Below are positions 24,701 through 39,700 of a stretch of 64,000 nt of DNA, in pieces. Made by a program: the position numbers and the translations under genes. This DNA comes from Gari tellinella (taxonomy: Eukaryota; Mollusca; Bivalvia; Cardiida; Psammobiidae). Position 1 is the first letter of the stretch. Every line of letters starts with the position of its first letter. Location: the NCBI GenBank assembly GCA_922989275.2, contig OV277861.1, positions 20,180,479 through 20,244,478 of the forward strand, in the 5' to 3' direction. The notes under the pieces are model-generated. The model saw nothing but the letters and a program-made list of their open reading frames with translations. It was not told where the DNA came from and searched no databases.

Positions 24701-27700
24701 GTAAAGCAGAATGCGCCTTGAGGCGCATTCTGCTTTACTTTCAACCTGCTTTCAGTAGTCACCTATCTTCAATAATATAAATAAGCTATCAGGTAAAGGG
24801 TTAAAGCTGCTAGCTGTATCAAACACTGTCAGTGAATTGTTTTAATCATATTTATCAGTGCTCAAGATAAGGGGAGTATTTCAAAAACTAAAATCTTTAT
24901 TTTTTGTTTAAACCCTATGGTGTCACTACTCATTAGAATCGTCTCTTGAGATGATTCTAATAAGTAGTAACACAATAGGATTGGTGCTATAATGAGTGGG
25001 AAAATGTTGGATTTGTTCTGTCTACTCCCTCTTATGATTCATCAGGACAGGGAAGAGGTGTCATATTGGATTTCAGGACGTTTCTCTACCTGGATTTTCG
25101 CTACTAGCATGTTTGCTACCTTGTGGCTTTCGCGGCTGGACATAAGAGATTTTTATTTTTCAAACTGAATTACCATAATGACTTTTTAAATAATCTCGGT
25201 CCAAACTAACAGGCAGAAATAATTTGAATTTTTGACGAAATATTTGCACAGCCGCCACAGGTCCACATCAGAGATATTTATTTATTAATCTGGATCCAAA
25301 CCATTGGAATCTCCATATAAGTGATAATCTCGGTCCAAACTATAACGGGCAGAAATTATTTCAACTTTTGATGAAATATTTGCACAGACGCCACAGGTCC
25401 ACATCAGAGATATTTATTTACATGTATTAATCTGGATCCAAATCATTGGAAACTCCATATAAGTAATTTTAGTAAAAAATAATCTGGATCCAACCTAACA
25501 GACAGAAATAATTAAAAATGTTGACGAAATACTTGCGCAGACGCCATGATTGTGTCCTCATCAGATATTTCTATTTATTAATGTGGATCCAAACCTATGC
25601 AAGCTCCATATAAGAGAACTTTATATAATAATCTGGATCCAAACTAACGGAACATAAGGGGTTTATTTATCAATTTTGATCGCCATGCTTCCACATAAGA
25701 GATTTATAATTTAATATTGTTTGTTTTCATTACATTTTGTTAGCTGTGATTGGCTGTAATTTTTGTTTCATAACTCCATGAAAAAAATAAAATTCAGGCC
25801 ACGCCTTGTCAGGACTACTTTCTCTTAGTCCAACTGCTCTCCACAAGCGCTGCATGAAGCAGGACGCCAAATGACGTCATTGACGTCGACGGTAACTACA
25901 TAACAACGTCGCATTTTGGCGGAAAATATATATGGCGGAGGGACTACAACGGTACAACCTACGTTTTAAAGGCGTTAAAAATGAATATTCGCGTAATATT
26001 CTCTATTTAACTACTTTCTTAAATTCAGTAGTGATATTAAATTATAAGAAATAATTCGGAATATTTATTGTATTCATGGAGGTATGGAAAAAAAACCTGG
26101 TCACACTTTTGTATGAAACCGCTTCGCGGTTTCATACAGTGTGACCAGGGTTTTTTTTCATACCTCCATGAATACAATAAATATTCGAATTATTCCTTAA
26201 ATAACTATTAATCCATTAATTAAATACTCGTATGTTACAAGAAAATGTACGGGTAGCGAAACATCTAGGGTAAAAACACCCTGGGTAGCAAACTGACAGG
26301 CGCGAACGCAACAGGGTAGAGAAAAGTCCAGTAACCTCATATTGCACTTATTTGAAGGAAAGGGCAAAACATCCGAGGGCACTTACGTAGATGATAGGTG
26401 TAAGAGGCCATTTGTAACTTGAACTGTCGTTTAAAGAAAAATGACAATTCGTTCATCATCAACATACAACCCTATTTTATTTATTTCTTTTTTTATAGAG
26501 AAGATTTGTTGTATGATGACAAACTAAAACGGGATTTTGTGTCGGGTGGTAACAAAATGGTCCAAGTGAAGTATAGGTATTGGAGAATTTCTTTAACAGG
26601 CTTGGTTGGGAATATAACCCCTCAATCTTCTAGACAGCTAAAGCATCTGTGTTTGTGTGAACTCAGTGCAGTTAAACCTGTGAAAAGCAATGCACTGAAA
26701 TGCAGAAAATTTCAACTTTTTGAAATTTCTCACAATTTGTTGTAATCTGAGTTGCAAATAGTTTGGAGCCTGATCAGACGCCGGGTTACCCGGCGTCTGA
26801 TCTGGCTCCAAACTGTTTGCAAACGGAAATAACCATGCAGTGACGTGTGGGGATCTCTTTTGATAGGTGCTTAATGCAGGATAAAAGTAGTGCAGTAAGA
26901 CACTTAACCCTTTCCCCAATAGGAGCGCCTTTTAGCGGATATGATTTATTCATCCGCTGAAGAAAATAGTTCAAATTTGATCAGTAATTAATATGTATTA
27001 TAGGGAATATTTTCTATATTATAGCACATGATAGCTTAAAGCAGGCTGAAAGTAAAGCAGAATGCGTCCTCAGGCACATTCTGCTTTACTTTCAACCTGC
27101 TTTAAGTAGTCACCTATCTTAAGTACTAGAAATTGGCTATCAGGTAAAGGGTTAAGGACCTTTCTGCTTTACCATTGTTCTGCATTAAGATCCCTTACAC
27201 TGCTGGAACTGGATCTGGGGTCCGTTTCATAAAACTTCGTACGACAAATGTTTTTGTAAGTCAAAACTTTAAAATACATTTAATTTCTGATTTCTCCATC
27301 TAATCCTGTCTTGTGACATCTCTTTGGAATTGTCTTTTCAAGACGATTCCAAAGAGATATCACAATATAGGATTAGATGGAGAAATACATAATGATTGAG
27401 ACTTTTACAATCTGACTTACGACAACATTTGTCGTACAAAGTTTTATGAAACGGGCCCCTGGATCTGTACATCCCTTGCAAACAGTGTTAACCCTTAGCC
27501 CGCCAAATAAATTGTCGTCTGCTATATTTCTCGTCTGCTTCAAGTTTCAAAGTGCTTCAAAGTTGCTCAAAATTGCTGAAAATATTGTCCGAGTGTCAAA
27601 CAGCTTGGATCCAGATGAGACGTCGAGTTACTCGGCGTCTCATCCGGATCCAAGCTGTTTGCATATGGAGCTATGGTCGTGAGTGGCATGCTAAGGGTTA

Positions 27701-30700
27701 ATAGGCTGATAGGCTGAATTTAATATTGACCATAACTTTGAAACTACATGTGATAGAAACTTTGATCAGTATAAGTTGTTTCATGTCAGACAAAGGTCAA
27801 GGTCTTTTAGAGACCATGGTCACATTAAGGGACATAATGTTTCACAAATGCATTTTGTTAAATAGCTATTTTAACCCTTTCTGTGTGAGAAATGAGTATA
27901 TACACCATCTGATCAAAGCCTGCACTGTTTGCCACAATTTTGAATATGGTTTTGGACAAATGCCTAAAGATTCTATGTAAACTACTGGTAATTATTTGAG
28001 AAATGGAAGAGTCCATTTCAATGTGAGTGGTGTAAAGGTGAGCATAGGTTTGATTGCACTTTTACCCAGTAGAGACTGAGAGTTCTTCTGCCTTTTTATC
28101 ATAGTTTGGGTAATATTTAATCTAGACTGTTTCATGCAAACTTTTTCTTTACTATTACTGCATAACAAATAATATGTAATATATACTAAAGATGTTGTCA
28201 TCTTTAATATTTGTCAGTGAAGATTTAAAAAAAAGTCTTTAACCCATTTTATGCGGGATACACTTTTAGGTGTACCTCTAGGCGAACAGTTTTGATCTCA
28301 GATCAGGCCCAAAATTGTGGGGCCTGATCTGAGATCAAAACTGTTTGCACCTAAGTCAATATTCTATCAGAAACTGCTAAAATCTTTTGCAAATATTTGA
28401 GTTATACCTGCTGCAGACACCATTTTAAAATGGCCGCCACATATTACCCAGCATGCAAGGGGTTATTTCACATCAATCCTCTTGCAATATTAAACAGTCA
28501 GACCTCTGAATGATGAACGCATTGGGATGAAGCAAAAAGTTTTGTTTAATCCATAAACCCCTAGAGTGATGCATACACATGATATGTAGAAATAGTGTAC
28601 CTGTGATTGGTACTTCTTTTCCTTTGCAAATCATGTAGATCCAGATTAGAGACTTCCAATAGGAGCCCTCTGATCAGGATCTCCACTACCGAGTATTTTT
28701 AATGTGTTGCAGAAAACAACCGTTAATGAACTTGACTTAATTGGAACAATACATTTCCATTAAAAGACCCAGGGGTCAATACTTTACTCATTCACCCAAA
28801 ACTTTTAATGGACAATTCCATTTTCAAAATAAGTCTAGTTCATATTTTTCTATTTAGGGTTGATTTTAACAATATATTTCAAAATGACAAACAGTGTAGA
28901 CCCTGATCAGAGGGCTCCGGTCGACGCTGTTTGCATAGGACAAGTGTTATCCTCACAGGTACACTGTTTGTAAATGACAAGTATACTGGTCCCTAGGGTT
29001 GAATGTGATAATAGATCACCAAATAAATAGTATTGCATTGAATGTTTTGCAAGCAGAGAAAACTGTTTTGAGACACTTCTTGTTTTAAGGACTCAAATAA
29101 CTGATTACAAGAGTTCCTACTGCTAGAATGTCTGGATTTCTTATTGCTTCTAAATGCTAATCGCTAAGCTTTTACAACATTTTAACCCATTACCCGATAA
29201 ATACGCCTTTTTACGCCTTTCATTTATTCCTCTTCTGAAGAAAATAGTTCAAATTTATACTGTCACAAACAAGATTCATAAGAAATATTTTCTATATTCT
29301 AACAAATAAAAGCTTAAAGCAGGCTAAAAGTGAAGCAGAATGTGCCTTAAGGCACATTCTGCTTTACTTTCAACCTGCTTTAAGAGGTCACAGATCTTCA
29401 AAACTAGAAGAGGCTATGAGCTAATGGGTTAAATGAAATAGTAAAGCTTCGCTACTGTTACAAATAAAAAATAATATTATGCTTGCATTTAAGGCAGGTA
29501 GGTGCTAAAAGCAAAATAAAGTAAAGCAATATGTGTAAAGGAATTTCATAATTGTCTTTTTTTTATGCCCCCAGAATCTACGATTCGGGGGCATATAGTT
29601 TTTGTCATGTCTGTTGGTTCGTCCGTCCGCGCCACTAAAGTGGGTTAGAGGGCCAGATAACGGTAAACATAACAAAAGAAGACAATGGAGTTCACTCCGT
29701 AACAATACACTAAGGGGTCGTGGCCCGTTATTCGAACAAAAGAAAATAACAAAAGAAAAGGCCCTCTAACCCAATTCGGTGGCACGTCTGTCCGTCCGTC
29801 CGTCCGAGCGCACGAAAGGTCCTTTGTTGGGTAGGGAGAACAATAGATTCCATTCATTCCGTGATTGCCCTATTGTTATTGTTGGGTATTTTAGTGTACT
29901 GTTGGGTATTTTTAAACAAAAAAAATACCCAACAAATGTCCAACTGTGAGAATGTACGTCCGTCCGTCCGTCCGTCCGTCCGTCCGTCCGTCCGCGCCAC
30001 TAAAGTGGGTTAGAGGGCCACATAACGGTAAACATAACAAAAGAAGACAATGGAGTTCATTCCGTAACAATACACTAAGGGGCCGTGGCCCGTTATTCGA
30101 ACAGTCTATCTGTGCCAAAAACCTTAACCTTGGCTATAACTCTTGCATTTTTGTACCTGGACCTTTTATACTTGGCATGTGTCTTCCCTGTATCAAGACC
30201 TTTCCATCCATACAAACCTTTTTGACCTTGTGACCTTGACCTTGACATTTGACCTACTTTTGTAAAAATCTTTAAATGGCTATAACATTTGCACCAGTTG
30301 GCCCAGGGCTTTCATATTTTGTATGTATATTTCTTTTGTCAAGACCTTTACAATCATACCAACATCTATGACCATGTGACCTTGACCTTGACCTTTGACC
30401 TATTTAATCAAACTTTAACCAAAAACCTTAACCTTGGCTATAACTTTTGCATTTTTAAACCTGGGCCTTTTATACTTGGCATGTGTATTCCTCATGGCAA
30501 GACCTTTCCAACCATATAAAACTTTTTGACCTTGTGACCTTGACCTTGACATTTGACCTACTTTTGTAAAAATCTTTAAATGGCTATAACATTTGCACCA
30601 GTAGGCCCAGGGCTTTCATATTTTGTATGTATATTTCTTTTGTCAAGACCTTTTCAACCATACCAACATCTTTGACCATATGACCTTGACCTTGACCTTT

Positions 30701-33700
30701 GACCTATTTAATCAAACTTTAACCAAAAACCTTAACCTTGGCTATAACTTTTGCATTTTTAAACCTGGGCCTTTTATACTTGGCATGTGTATTCCTCATG
30801 GCAAGACCTTTCCAACCATATAAAACTTTTTGACCTTGTGACCTTGACCTTGACATTTGACCTACTTTTGTAAAAATCTTTAAATGGCTATATAATTTGC
30901 ACCAGTTGGCCCAGGGCTTTCATATTTTGTATGCATATTTCTTGTGTCAAGACCTTTTCAACCATACCTACGCTTTTGCCCTTGTGACCTTGACCTTTGA
31001 CCGGCTTTTGTATAAATCTTTATATGCCTATAACATTTGAACCAGTAGGCCTAGAATTCCATACTTTGTATGTACATGTACATTGTATGTTTCTTGTGTT
31101 AAGACTTGTTCAACCATGCCAATGTTTCATTTACCATGCGACCATGACTTTTGACCTACTTTTGCAAATAAGCATTACATTACAGAACATGACGCTGGCT
31201 GGGGGCATTTGTGTTTCACAAACACATTGCTTTTCATCTGATCTTCACCAAACTTTCTGAAAATGTTTGTTGACATAAAATGGAGACCAATTTGGATAAC
31301 CAGCGGCACCAATTTATGCTAGGCCCTTTGGAGTAATGGCCCTTGAAGTCCTCAAAATGGCGCTCCACTACAGTTTCAGCTCTCTAACTTTTACGTTTGA
31401 TAGTCTGGATTCCCGTCCCTGTATCATCGGGGGCATTCGTGTAACTGGGACACGCTCTTGTTTCTCTTGGTTCTCTGGGTGGGGCTTATAGGGGAAGGGC
31501 CGTAACTAATGTTTTTGGAACTTGTGGCCCAACCCCATTTCCATGTTGAAATTTTGGAAATAAAATATGTTTAAACTAAAACTATAAGGATTTGGTTGAA
31601 ACCACAATTTTGGAAACAGATTTTTATATATCATTGTTACAGATTCAACTATGTGAAAAATAGCATTAAGCAATTTACACAGTAGACCTTTCATAACCTC
31701 TCTAGCTGATCTACATGGTTTATTGGGTCTCTTTCAAACACACATATTTGCAGTGTTTATGAAACAATGTAGTTTGTCCACTTTTAGCTAGCATCTTCAA
31801 GTGTATATCCAGTTACTTCACTTTATTCTTTGTTCAAGACGTAGTGGCTACATAAAGCTGGCTAAACCAGTTTCTGTAGGAGCTTTCTGATTTTGCTTTC
31901 AGCGTATTGTTAGCAACGTTCAGTCTGGATCCAAGAAAGCTTTCTTACAGTTTCTTACTCAGGACAGACAAACATGACTGTATAGAGGACTTACTATGTT
32001 GGAAGGAATTAAAACAGATAACTGCTTAAAAGACAGATCATTGCTTAACCCATTACCCAATAACCTGTTCCTAGTTTTGAAGACATATAACCAATTAAAG
32101 CAGGTTGAAAGTAAAGCAGAATGCACCTTAATGTGCATTCTGCTTTGCTTTTAGCCTGCTTTAAGCTATCATCTACTAGAATATAGAAAATATTTCTTAT
32201 GGTACATATTCATAATTGTGTAAATTGGAACTATTTTTCTCAATGGAGGAATACATTACAGGTGTAAAATGGCTTATTTATGGGGTAATGGATTAACCAG
32301 GTAAAGGAAATGTTATCAGAACAGAGTAGAAGCATCACAATGCATTTGAATGAGAAATATGTGAGAAATATGTGAACAGATAATTGATGTTTTATGCACT
32401 CCCGTTTTTGAAAGAAGCGGCATTTTTAAACATACATAACTTTCACTGTTGGAGGTGGATTTTCATATGGTTTAAAGCAGATGAAAGGATATTATCTCCT
32501 CAATGGACTGTAACTCAGATTTCTGACAAGATGCTCCAGTGGTCCACACTGAAGCCTTACATAATAGAATGTCGTCTTTAAACAGTGAAATAATTTTGAT
32601 GTTACATAACAAAAGTTTGAAGAGGTATTTTAAAAATTTGAGCCACAGATCCCTAGATATGTTAATGAAATGTATTTTGAATTGATAACAAATTTAGATG
32701 GCTTTGCAATTGCTGTTTGAAATATTTTTAAATGGTCTTAAAAACTCTGGAAATTGAGTGATACACTAGCATTCTGAAATACATAAAACTCACTATTTTT
32801 TATTTGATAATTAATGCAAATAACCGTTTTATTATTGACTCTCTCATTAGACTAGTGAATAGTTTTTGTCTTACTTAAAAGTATTGCGACTTGTCTGCTG
32901 GTAATAAAACTGACTAATTCATAATTATGATACTTATATTTTTATTTTTCTATTGTCATAATGGCACTATTTGATGGTGTTTTTTTCTTTTTCTTTTAAT
33001 ACTAATGGATAACAGTGTGATACATTTACTGACACCAACAAACAAGTGTACAAGTCCATGGTGTTGAAAGAGTTAACCAATTACAATGTAGCCAATAAAC
33101 ACACATTGGACTATAGTCTTACGGGAAAGTTAAGATACAAAATTTATGAATTTGAAAGGAGAACAATTATAATCATACTTGACCCTGTCTAATTTCAGTG
33201 ATAGTGATGAGAGGTATTTTTATTGTAAATATGTGATTGTGCATGAACATGTTAGGCTGTGATTTGTACATATTCATTTTTGTCAATGAATTGAGTGTTC
33301 ACTTGTATATATAGCAAACAACAACATTGTTACATTGCAAAACAATATATTGTAGCACACATTGTTACATTGCATAACAATATATTGTAGCACAAAGTTT
33401 TTATTTTTATTTTTTGTTCTATTGACATACATAAAAATTAAAATATGCCTTTGTTTCATTTTCATTACATATTTTATTTTGAGATAATTCGAAAACTCAT
33501 GTTTGCAGTAAACCACTCTTGTACAAGAGTGGTTTACTGCATACATGAGTTATCTAATTACCTCCCTTTAATGCACAATATTTTATTTTGCTGACAGTAA
33601 TCATATCAGACAAAAACGCTTTTTATTTCATATTAATCACTATTAACCATTTCCCTACTTTTAGCATAATATTGAAGCTTTTTGAAAACAGTGTAGAACT

Positions 33701-36700
33701 AGATCAGACAATTTTTGAAGGCGCTGTCTGATCAGGATCTACACTGATTTCTTATTGGGTCTGTCTGACATGAGTCTGCACTTTTTCTTGGGGAAAGTTT
33801 TCTGTTTTTTATTAGCCACTGTATTATGAGCAATGAGCAATTTATTATAGGAACATTTAGTGGGAAAAGGGTTAAATTGAATTTATGTACTATTTGTATA
33901 TGTATACAGTAAAACCTCACTATTCAGACCCCTAAATTATGTTGATTATTTTGTTTTTAAGGCAGGTGGCTGCTTAAAGCAAGGTGAAAGTAAAACAGAA
34001 AGCTCATTTAGGAGCTTTCTGTTTTACTGTCACCTTGCTTTAAGCTACCACCTGTCATTTATAAAACCAATTAACCTTGTTTAAGTGATTATACTGGACC
34101 TTTCCACATTAAACTTCAATGTAATTGTAAACGTAAATGTACTATGTAATTGCTATATTTCTGAGGGGCCTTCTCAATAGTATTTTAATTGTAATATAAC
34201 GCACAAGGGCATGCACTTGTTATTGGTTTAATGGATAACATTTAGTGCTTTCCTCTTTTTGTTAAGCATGCGGTCAATTTTACACTTATTGGAAGCAGCA
34301 TCCTTCTGTTCCTCCAAACTGAGCTAATAGCCATGTATTTATTTACGTTCGCAAAAGTTTGTTCAACACAGACCATGTACTTGCATATACTCCGGTTCAG
34401 TTTTCTCCCTTTCCTTTGTTCTCTTTCACATCGTCTATTAGTTGTTTTGTTTTGTTTTGATTTTACGTCGCTTTCAACAGTATTTCAGTCATATCGCGAT
34501 GTCCAGCTTATTATAGGTGGAGGAAGACCCCGGAAGCCCTTTATGCACTGTTTCAGACACAAATCGGCAACTGGGTAGAACCACCGACCTTCCGCAAGCC
34601 AGCTGGAAGGCTTCCCCACATGAAAAATCCGAACGACCCTACTGGGATTCGAACTCACAGCGGTGAGGAGCTTAGTGATGTAAGTCACAGTGACTATACC
34701 ACTAGGCCACGGAGGCCCCCGTCTATTAGTTGTTACCTGGATATAGGTGCTTCTAGCTAAAGCAATGGCATCTTCGAAGAACATTCGCTGCCTGACATTA
34801 GGATAGGGTCAGGGGTGGAATTTGTAAAGAAATGAAAGCCGATTTAATCTGTTGGAAATTATCTTTTTCGTCCTCTGTCGATTGAAGTAAAGCAGAAAGC
34901 GAAGCTAATAGCAGGTGCCGTTGATTAAATTATTCCTCTGAGAAGAACCGTAACAAGCGTTACACGTGTACTTAAAGACATCTCCTGACGACCTTTCGAT
35001 CATAACTCTTTGCCTGACAATTTCCTTGCAAAAAGCATAGATCTTATTGACATGTGGGTATCAAAGGACCATTGAAGCTTCTCGTGTGAGACCCAACCTT
35101 TATATTTGATAGTTTGGTTAGAAATAACCATTGAAAATCACTAGAGCATGAGTATAAGCTGGGCCTCACCAGGTAAAATGAGATTGGTGTAGCATGTGCT
35201 GCATGCTTTGACAGTTAAATTCACACCTATCGAGACAATGGGGTTGGTAGTCCATCAATGGACTGAGGAAAAGTCTTTAACGCCTGGTAGCAGAAACGAG
35301 TCGATATGCACACAGTGCAGGCCCGAACCAACCATTATTGTTCCAAATTTATCCGAAAATTGGTCTAAAAGAAGACCCAATTTTATCGATTTGCTGAGGC
35401 TGGTCTAGAGAGACTCTGTTCATTTTCGTTTTGGGGCAGGTAAATTCTAGCTACAACGCCTTGTGGAGTTTAGTAGACATTACGACAAGAAAATCCCGTG
35501 CGTACCAGCTTATCATACCTGTATGGTTTACCAATCGGATACAGCAAGTAAACTTTCATTGTCATGTACATGTGTACATGTAAATACAGGGATCATTCCC
35601 TACAACGACCCTCCTAACAATAACTCCTTCCTCACAACGACCTTTGCCGCAGTTCCCTAAACAGGTCAATTATGCCTAGCGCTTTTATTGCTTCAATATC
35701 GTCTGCTTAAAATTGTCGTCTGCTATTTTTCTCTCAGTTACATAATGGAAATTTTGACTGAAAAACCTGAACAAAATGTAGGCCATTTTCCCTTCCTCTA
35801 ACGACTCCTTCCTAACGCACCCCAATTGTGTCTCCCATTGGTTTTTGTTGTAGAGAGGGATCGCTGTAGTAATGCGAAAATGGAAAACCATTTGCAGAAC
35901 GTTTATTGTTCATTAGGGTTTTGGAGCTGAACTTGGCACTTTATGCCAGGTGCGCTACAATGGATGTTTAGGCCGTGACAAAACTAGCCTTACTGACACG
36001 CAAAGAGTGTTGACCAAAACCGTCGCCACATAAGACTATTTCCACGAGTTGTATACACTGATAATAAACTTGGATGTGTTCTGATCAATGGCCAACGGTG
36101 TAGACCCTGATCGGACGCCTCGTCACATACGCCGCAGCTGATCTGATCATACACTGTTTTCATTTCAGTGAGTCTGGTTTTTTCATGGCACCGCCAAATT
36201 TATGAGTATGAAGTTAGGAGCGCTTCCAAATATATATATATTGTATATATATTTTGAGACCACCCCCAATTTTATTACATATTACGTTTTACATTTACAT
36301 TTACATTTCAATGTGGAAAGGTCCACTAGAGAGGTTTTATGTATAATATAATGATGTGCTTGACACATATTGTCTGATTGTCAGGTTGCAATCACTTGTA
36401 TTAACCCATTACTCTGTAGATACACCTTTTTACGCATTAACTTCATTCCTCCACTGAAGAAAATAGTTCCAATTTATACAGTCATGAATCTGCAGTATTA
36501 GAAAAATATTTTATATCATTACAGATGGTGCCATGGAAATCAGACTGTAAAGCAAAAATGTCCATTCTAATTTACAGTCAGTCTGGTTTAACCCTTTGAA
36601 CCCTAGTCCCGCATATAGGCGTCCTTTTCAAACAGTGTACATGTGAATAGTACGCTTGTCCTGTGCAAACAGTGAAGACACAGATCAGAGGGCTCCGAAA

Positions 36701-39700
36701 GGAGCCCTCTGATCAGGGTCTTCACTGTTTGTCATAATGTCAAACATTGACAAAAACAACCCTTAAGAGTCAGAAATGGACTAGACTAAAAAGGAAATTG
36801 GAATTGTCCATTTAAAGTTTCAGGGAGGAAAGAGTTAAATGGTCACCTGTCTTTAAAACTAGAAACATGCTACAGGGTAATGGGTTAAGTCAGGGCTCCA
36901 GATTAGGGGAGTATTTCAAAAACTAAAATCTTTATTTTTGAGTTAAACCCAATGGTGTCACTATTCATTAGAATCATCTCAAAGAGACGATTCTAATGAG
37001 TAGCAACACCATAGGATATGGTTCTAAAATGAGTGTGAAATGTTGGATTTGATAAGTTTACTCCCTATTATCTAGGGCTCTGTTAAGTAGCCTTTCACTG
37101 AAGAGCTAAGCTGCATCTACAATGTATGAAGATGATGTATATCATTATACTTGGTTCCCCATAGTAAAGGTTAATCCATATACGGTAATTGTTAGCATAA
37201 AAATTGTTAAAAACTTATCAAATACAGTAAAACCTCTTTATTACAACTGCTAAATTGAGTTAATTATTAGGTGTTTAAAGCAGGTGATTGCTTAAAGCAA
37301 GGGGACAGAAAAGCAAAAAGCTCATTTAGGAGCAGGAGCTTTCTGTTTACTGTCACCTTGCTTTAAGCTGTCACCTGTGTTTCATTCTTACAATCAGTTA
37401 GCCTTTTTTTTTAGTTGTCCTAAATATGGAGGTTTTACTATTGGTGGGACATTAGTTGGAAATCGTAATCATAGGTTGGAATCGGTTGCTGCTTTCGATG
37501 TGATAATCTTAATGAGTTTGAATTTGCCTGCATATTTGAATGTATCGTTTTACTGTGCATGTTTCCAGCATAAAAATGGTAAAAAGCTTCTCATGTATCT
37601 ACCTTTGAATGATCTCTAGACAGCTTTGACTGTTTGAATAAACACTAGATCTACATGATTATTGATGTTTTTTATGTTAAATAATTGAAACCTGCCATAT
37701 ATTGTCAAATACAGTAAAACCTCTCTATTACAACCACTAAAAAAGGCTTATTGATGGTATAAAAAACAGGTGACAGCTTAAAGTAAGGTGACAGTAAATC
37801 AGAAAGCTCCTAAAGGAGCTTTCTGTTTTACTGTCACCTTCCTTTAAGCAGTCACCTGTCTTAAACACCTAATAATTCATGCAATTTAGTGGTTGTAATA
37901 GCGAGGTTTTACTGTAGGTTTGGTAAGCCTACAATATTAAGCATGTTTGTGAAAGTTTCTTTGTTTATTTCACAGAGTACGAGAAGACTCTGCCAACTAT
38001 GCTGACTTTGAGGAAGATGACTTCCCAGAGGAAGCACCACAAGTCGCACCAGCAGTGTTAGACACAGTAGCTGAAGAGCAGGGAGCCATCCCACAGGATC
38101 AACAGACTAAGTCTTTGTAAGTACTTTAAGAACCTTTACTCTAGATGTTATGAGGTCCGTTTTATGAAATGCCACAGTGTTTCTCCATCTTATCCTGTCT
38201 TGTGAAATCTCTTAGGAATCATCTTTTCAAGACGATTCCAAAGAGATGTCACAAGACAGGATTAGATGGAGATATCAGAAAGTAGACGTTTTTTAAAGGG
38301 TTGACTTACGACTGTTTTTGTCGTATGAGGTTTTGTAAGGCAGACCCCTGGCTATTTACTCGTTAAGTGTTCAGGTCAAGTTTGTGCACTTCCCTATTGC
38401 TGTTTATAATAATAGATGATGCACCATCGTGCAGATACTGAACTTAACCCTTAGCCTGCCACGCACAACTATAGCTCCATATGCAAACAGCTTGGATCCG
38501 GATGAGACGCCGAGTAACTCGGCGTCTCATCCGGATCCAAGCTGTTTGACACTCGGACAACATTTTCAGCAATTTTGAGCAACTTTGAAGCACTTTGAAA
38601 CTTGAAGCAGACGAGAAATATAGCAGACGACAATTTATTTGGCGGGCTAAGGGTTAATAATGAATTGTTTCCATTAGTCATTATGAAGTAAGGGAGCCAT
38701 TCCTGTATTAGCCAAAAGTGCCATTTCACCTCTATCCAGCCATAAATTATGGTAAATATTGCTTTTACACTTTCCACTGCATAAACACATTCCGAATATG
38801 AACCCTTTCCTGCCCATAATAGGTGCCCTCATACACTTTGCCACTTTCCTCCTCATGTGTTTGGAGACTTTAACTCTGTCATAGACATTTTTAATCCATT
38901 ACCCCGTAAATACACATTTTTACGCCTCTAATTGTTTACTACGTTAAAAAGAAGAGTTCACTTTATGCAGTTATTAGTGTACAACATACGAAATAGTTCT
39001 TATATCCTAGCAGATTATTTAAAGCAGGTTGAAAGTAAAGCAGAATGGGCCTGAAGGTGCATTCTGCTTTACTTTCAACCAGCTTTAAGTGGTCACCTGT
39101 CTTAAAAACTAGAAACAGGCTATGGAGTTATGCCTTCCTATGCTTTAACCCATTACTCCATAGCCTGTTTCTAGTTTTGAAGATATGAACCACTTAAGGC
39201 ACATTCTGCTTTTACTTTCAGTGTGCTTTAAGCTGTTATCTGCTAGGATAAAGAAAATATTTTTTATGATACATATTCATGACTGTATAAAATGGAACTA
39301 TTTTCCTCAGTGGAGGAATAAATTATAGACGTAAAAAGGTGTATTTATGGGGGAATGTGTTCCTGCACATGAGTGTTTTCAGACAGTTTACTCTTCCTCC
39401 ACACCATATGACACCTATACACCGTCCTGACTGATGCACTTGTAACAATGGTGACTGATAGTGTTAAATACAGATGGAAGCTTACAGTGAAATGAAAGTA
39501 AAGCACAAAGTACCTTAAGGAGGTTTCTGTATTACAAACATCTTGCATTAACCCTTAGCCTGCCAGTCACGACTATAGCTCCATATGCAAACAGCTTGGA
39601 TTCGGATGAGACGCCGAGTAACTCGGCGTCTCATCCGGATCCAAGCTGTTTGACACTCGGAAAACATTTTCAGCAATTTCGAGCAGCTTTGAAGCACTTT

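Larger units (their letters stand above)
29567..31461 (+). mobile_element. GGGGGCATATAG-headed repeat element
   Basis: Opens with the hairpin TGCCCCCAGAATC-TAC-GATTCGGGGGCA, then TTTTTGTCATGTCTGTTGG and CCGTCC-rich sequence, and ends ACACGCTCTTGTTT. Internal: a diverged repeat of GGTTAGAGGGCCA(G/C)ATAACGG (29642 and 30008), a (CCGT)n run at 29957-29994, and a 303-bp tandem unit. No protein recognised; the frames at 29505-31260 are repeat shadows. The overall plan resembles the AGCTCACC elements. Confidence 0.78.
34094..36326. mobile_element. 2.2-kb TA-flanked element nested in family D
   Basis: Ends CTGGACCTTTCCACATTAAA and AATGTGGAAAGGTCCAC form inverted repeats, each next to TA. Subterminal ACATTTACATTTACATTT is mirrored by AATGTAATTGTAAACGTAAA. 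It contains a SINE (34447-34729), a family H MITE (35585-35868) and a hairpin at 36088-36158. No transposase was recognised, so it is probably non-autonomous. Confidence 0.75.
33905..36344. repeat. Family D MITE interrupted by a 2.2-kb element
   Basis: The D left end TACAGTAAAACCTCACTATT, the core, and CCTTGTTTAAGTGATTATA stop at 34093. D resumes at 36327 as TAGAGAGGTTTTATGTATA. Confidence 0.8.

Noticed and set aside
29946..30233. Arg-Pro-Ser-Val repeat protein
   Set aside because: It is the translation of the (CCGT)n microsatellite and adjoining repeat element.
30289..30823. Two similar small proteins
   Set aside because: They are the two copies of the 303-bp tandem unit; no start context or conservation argument.
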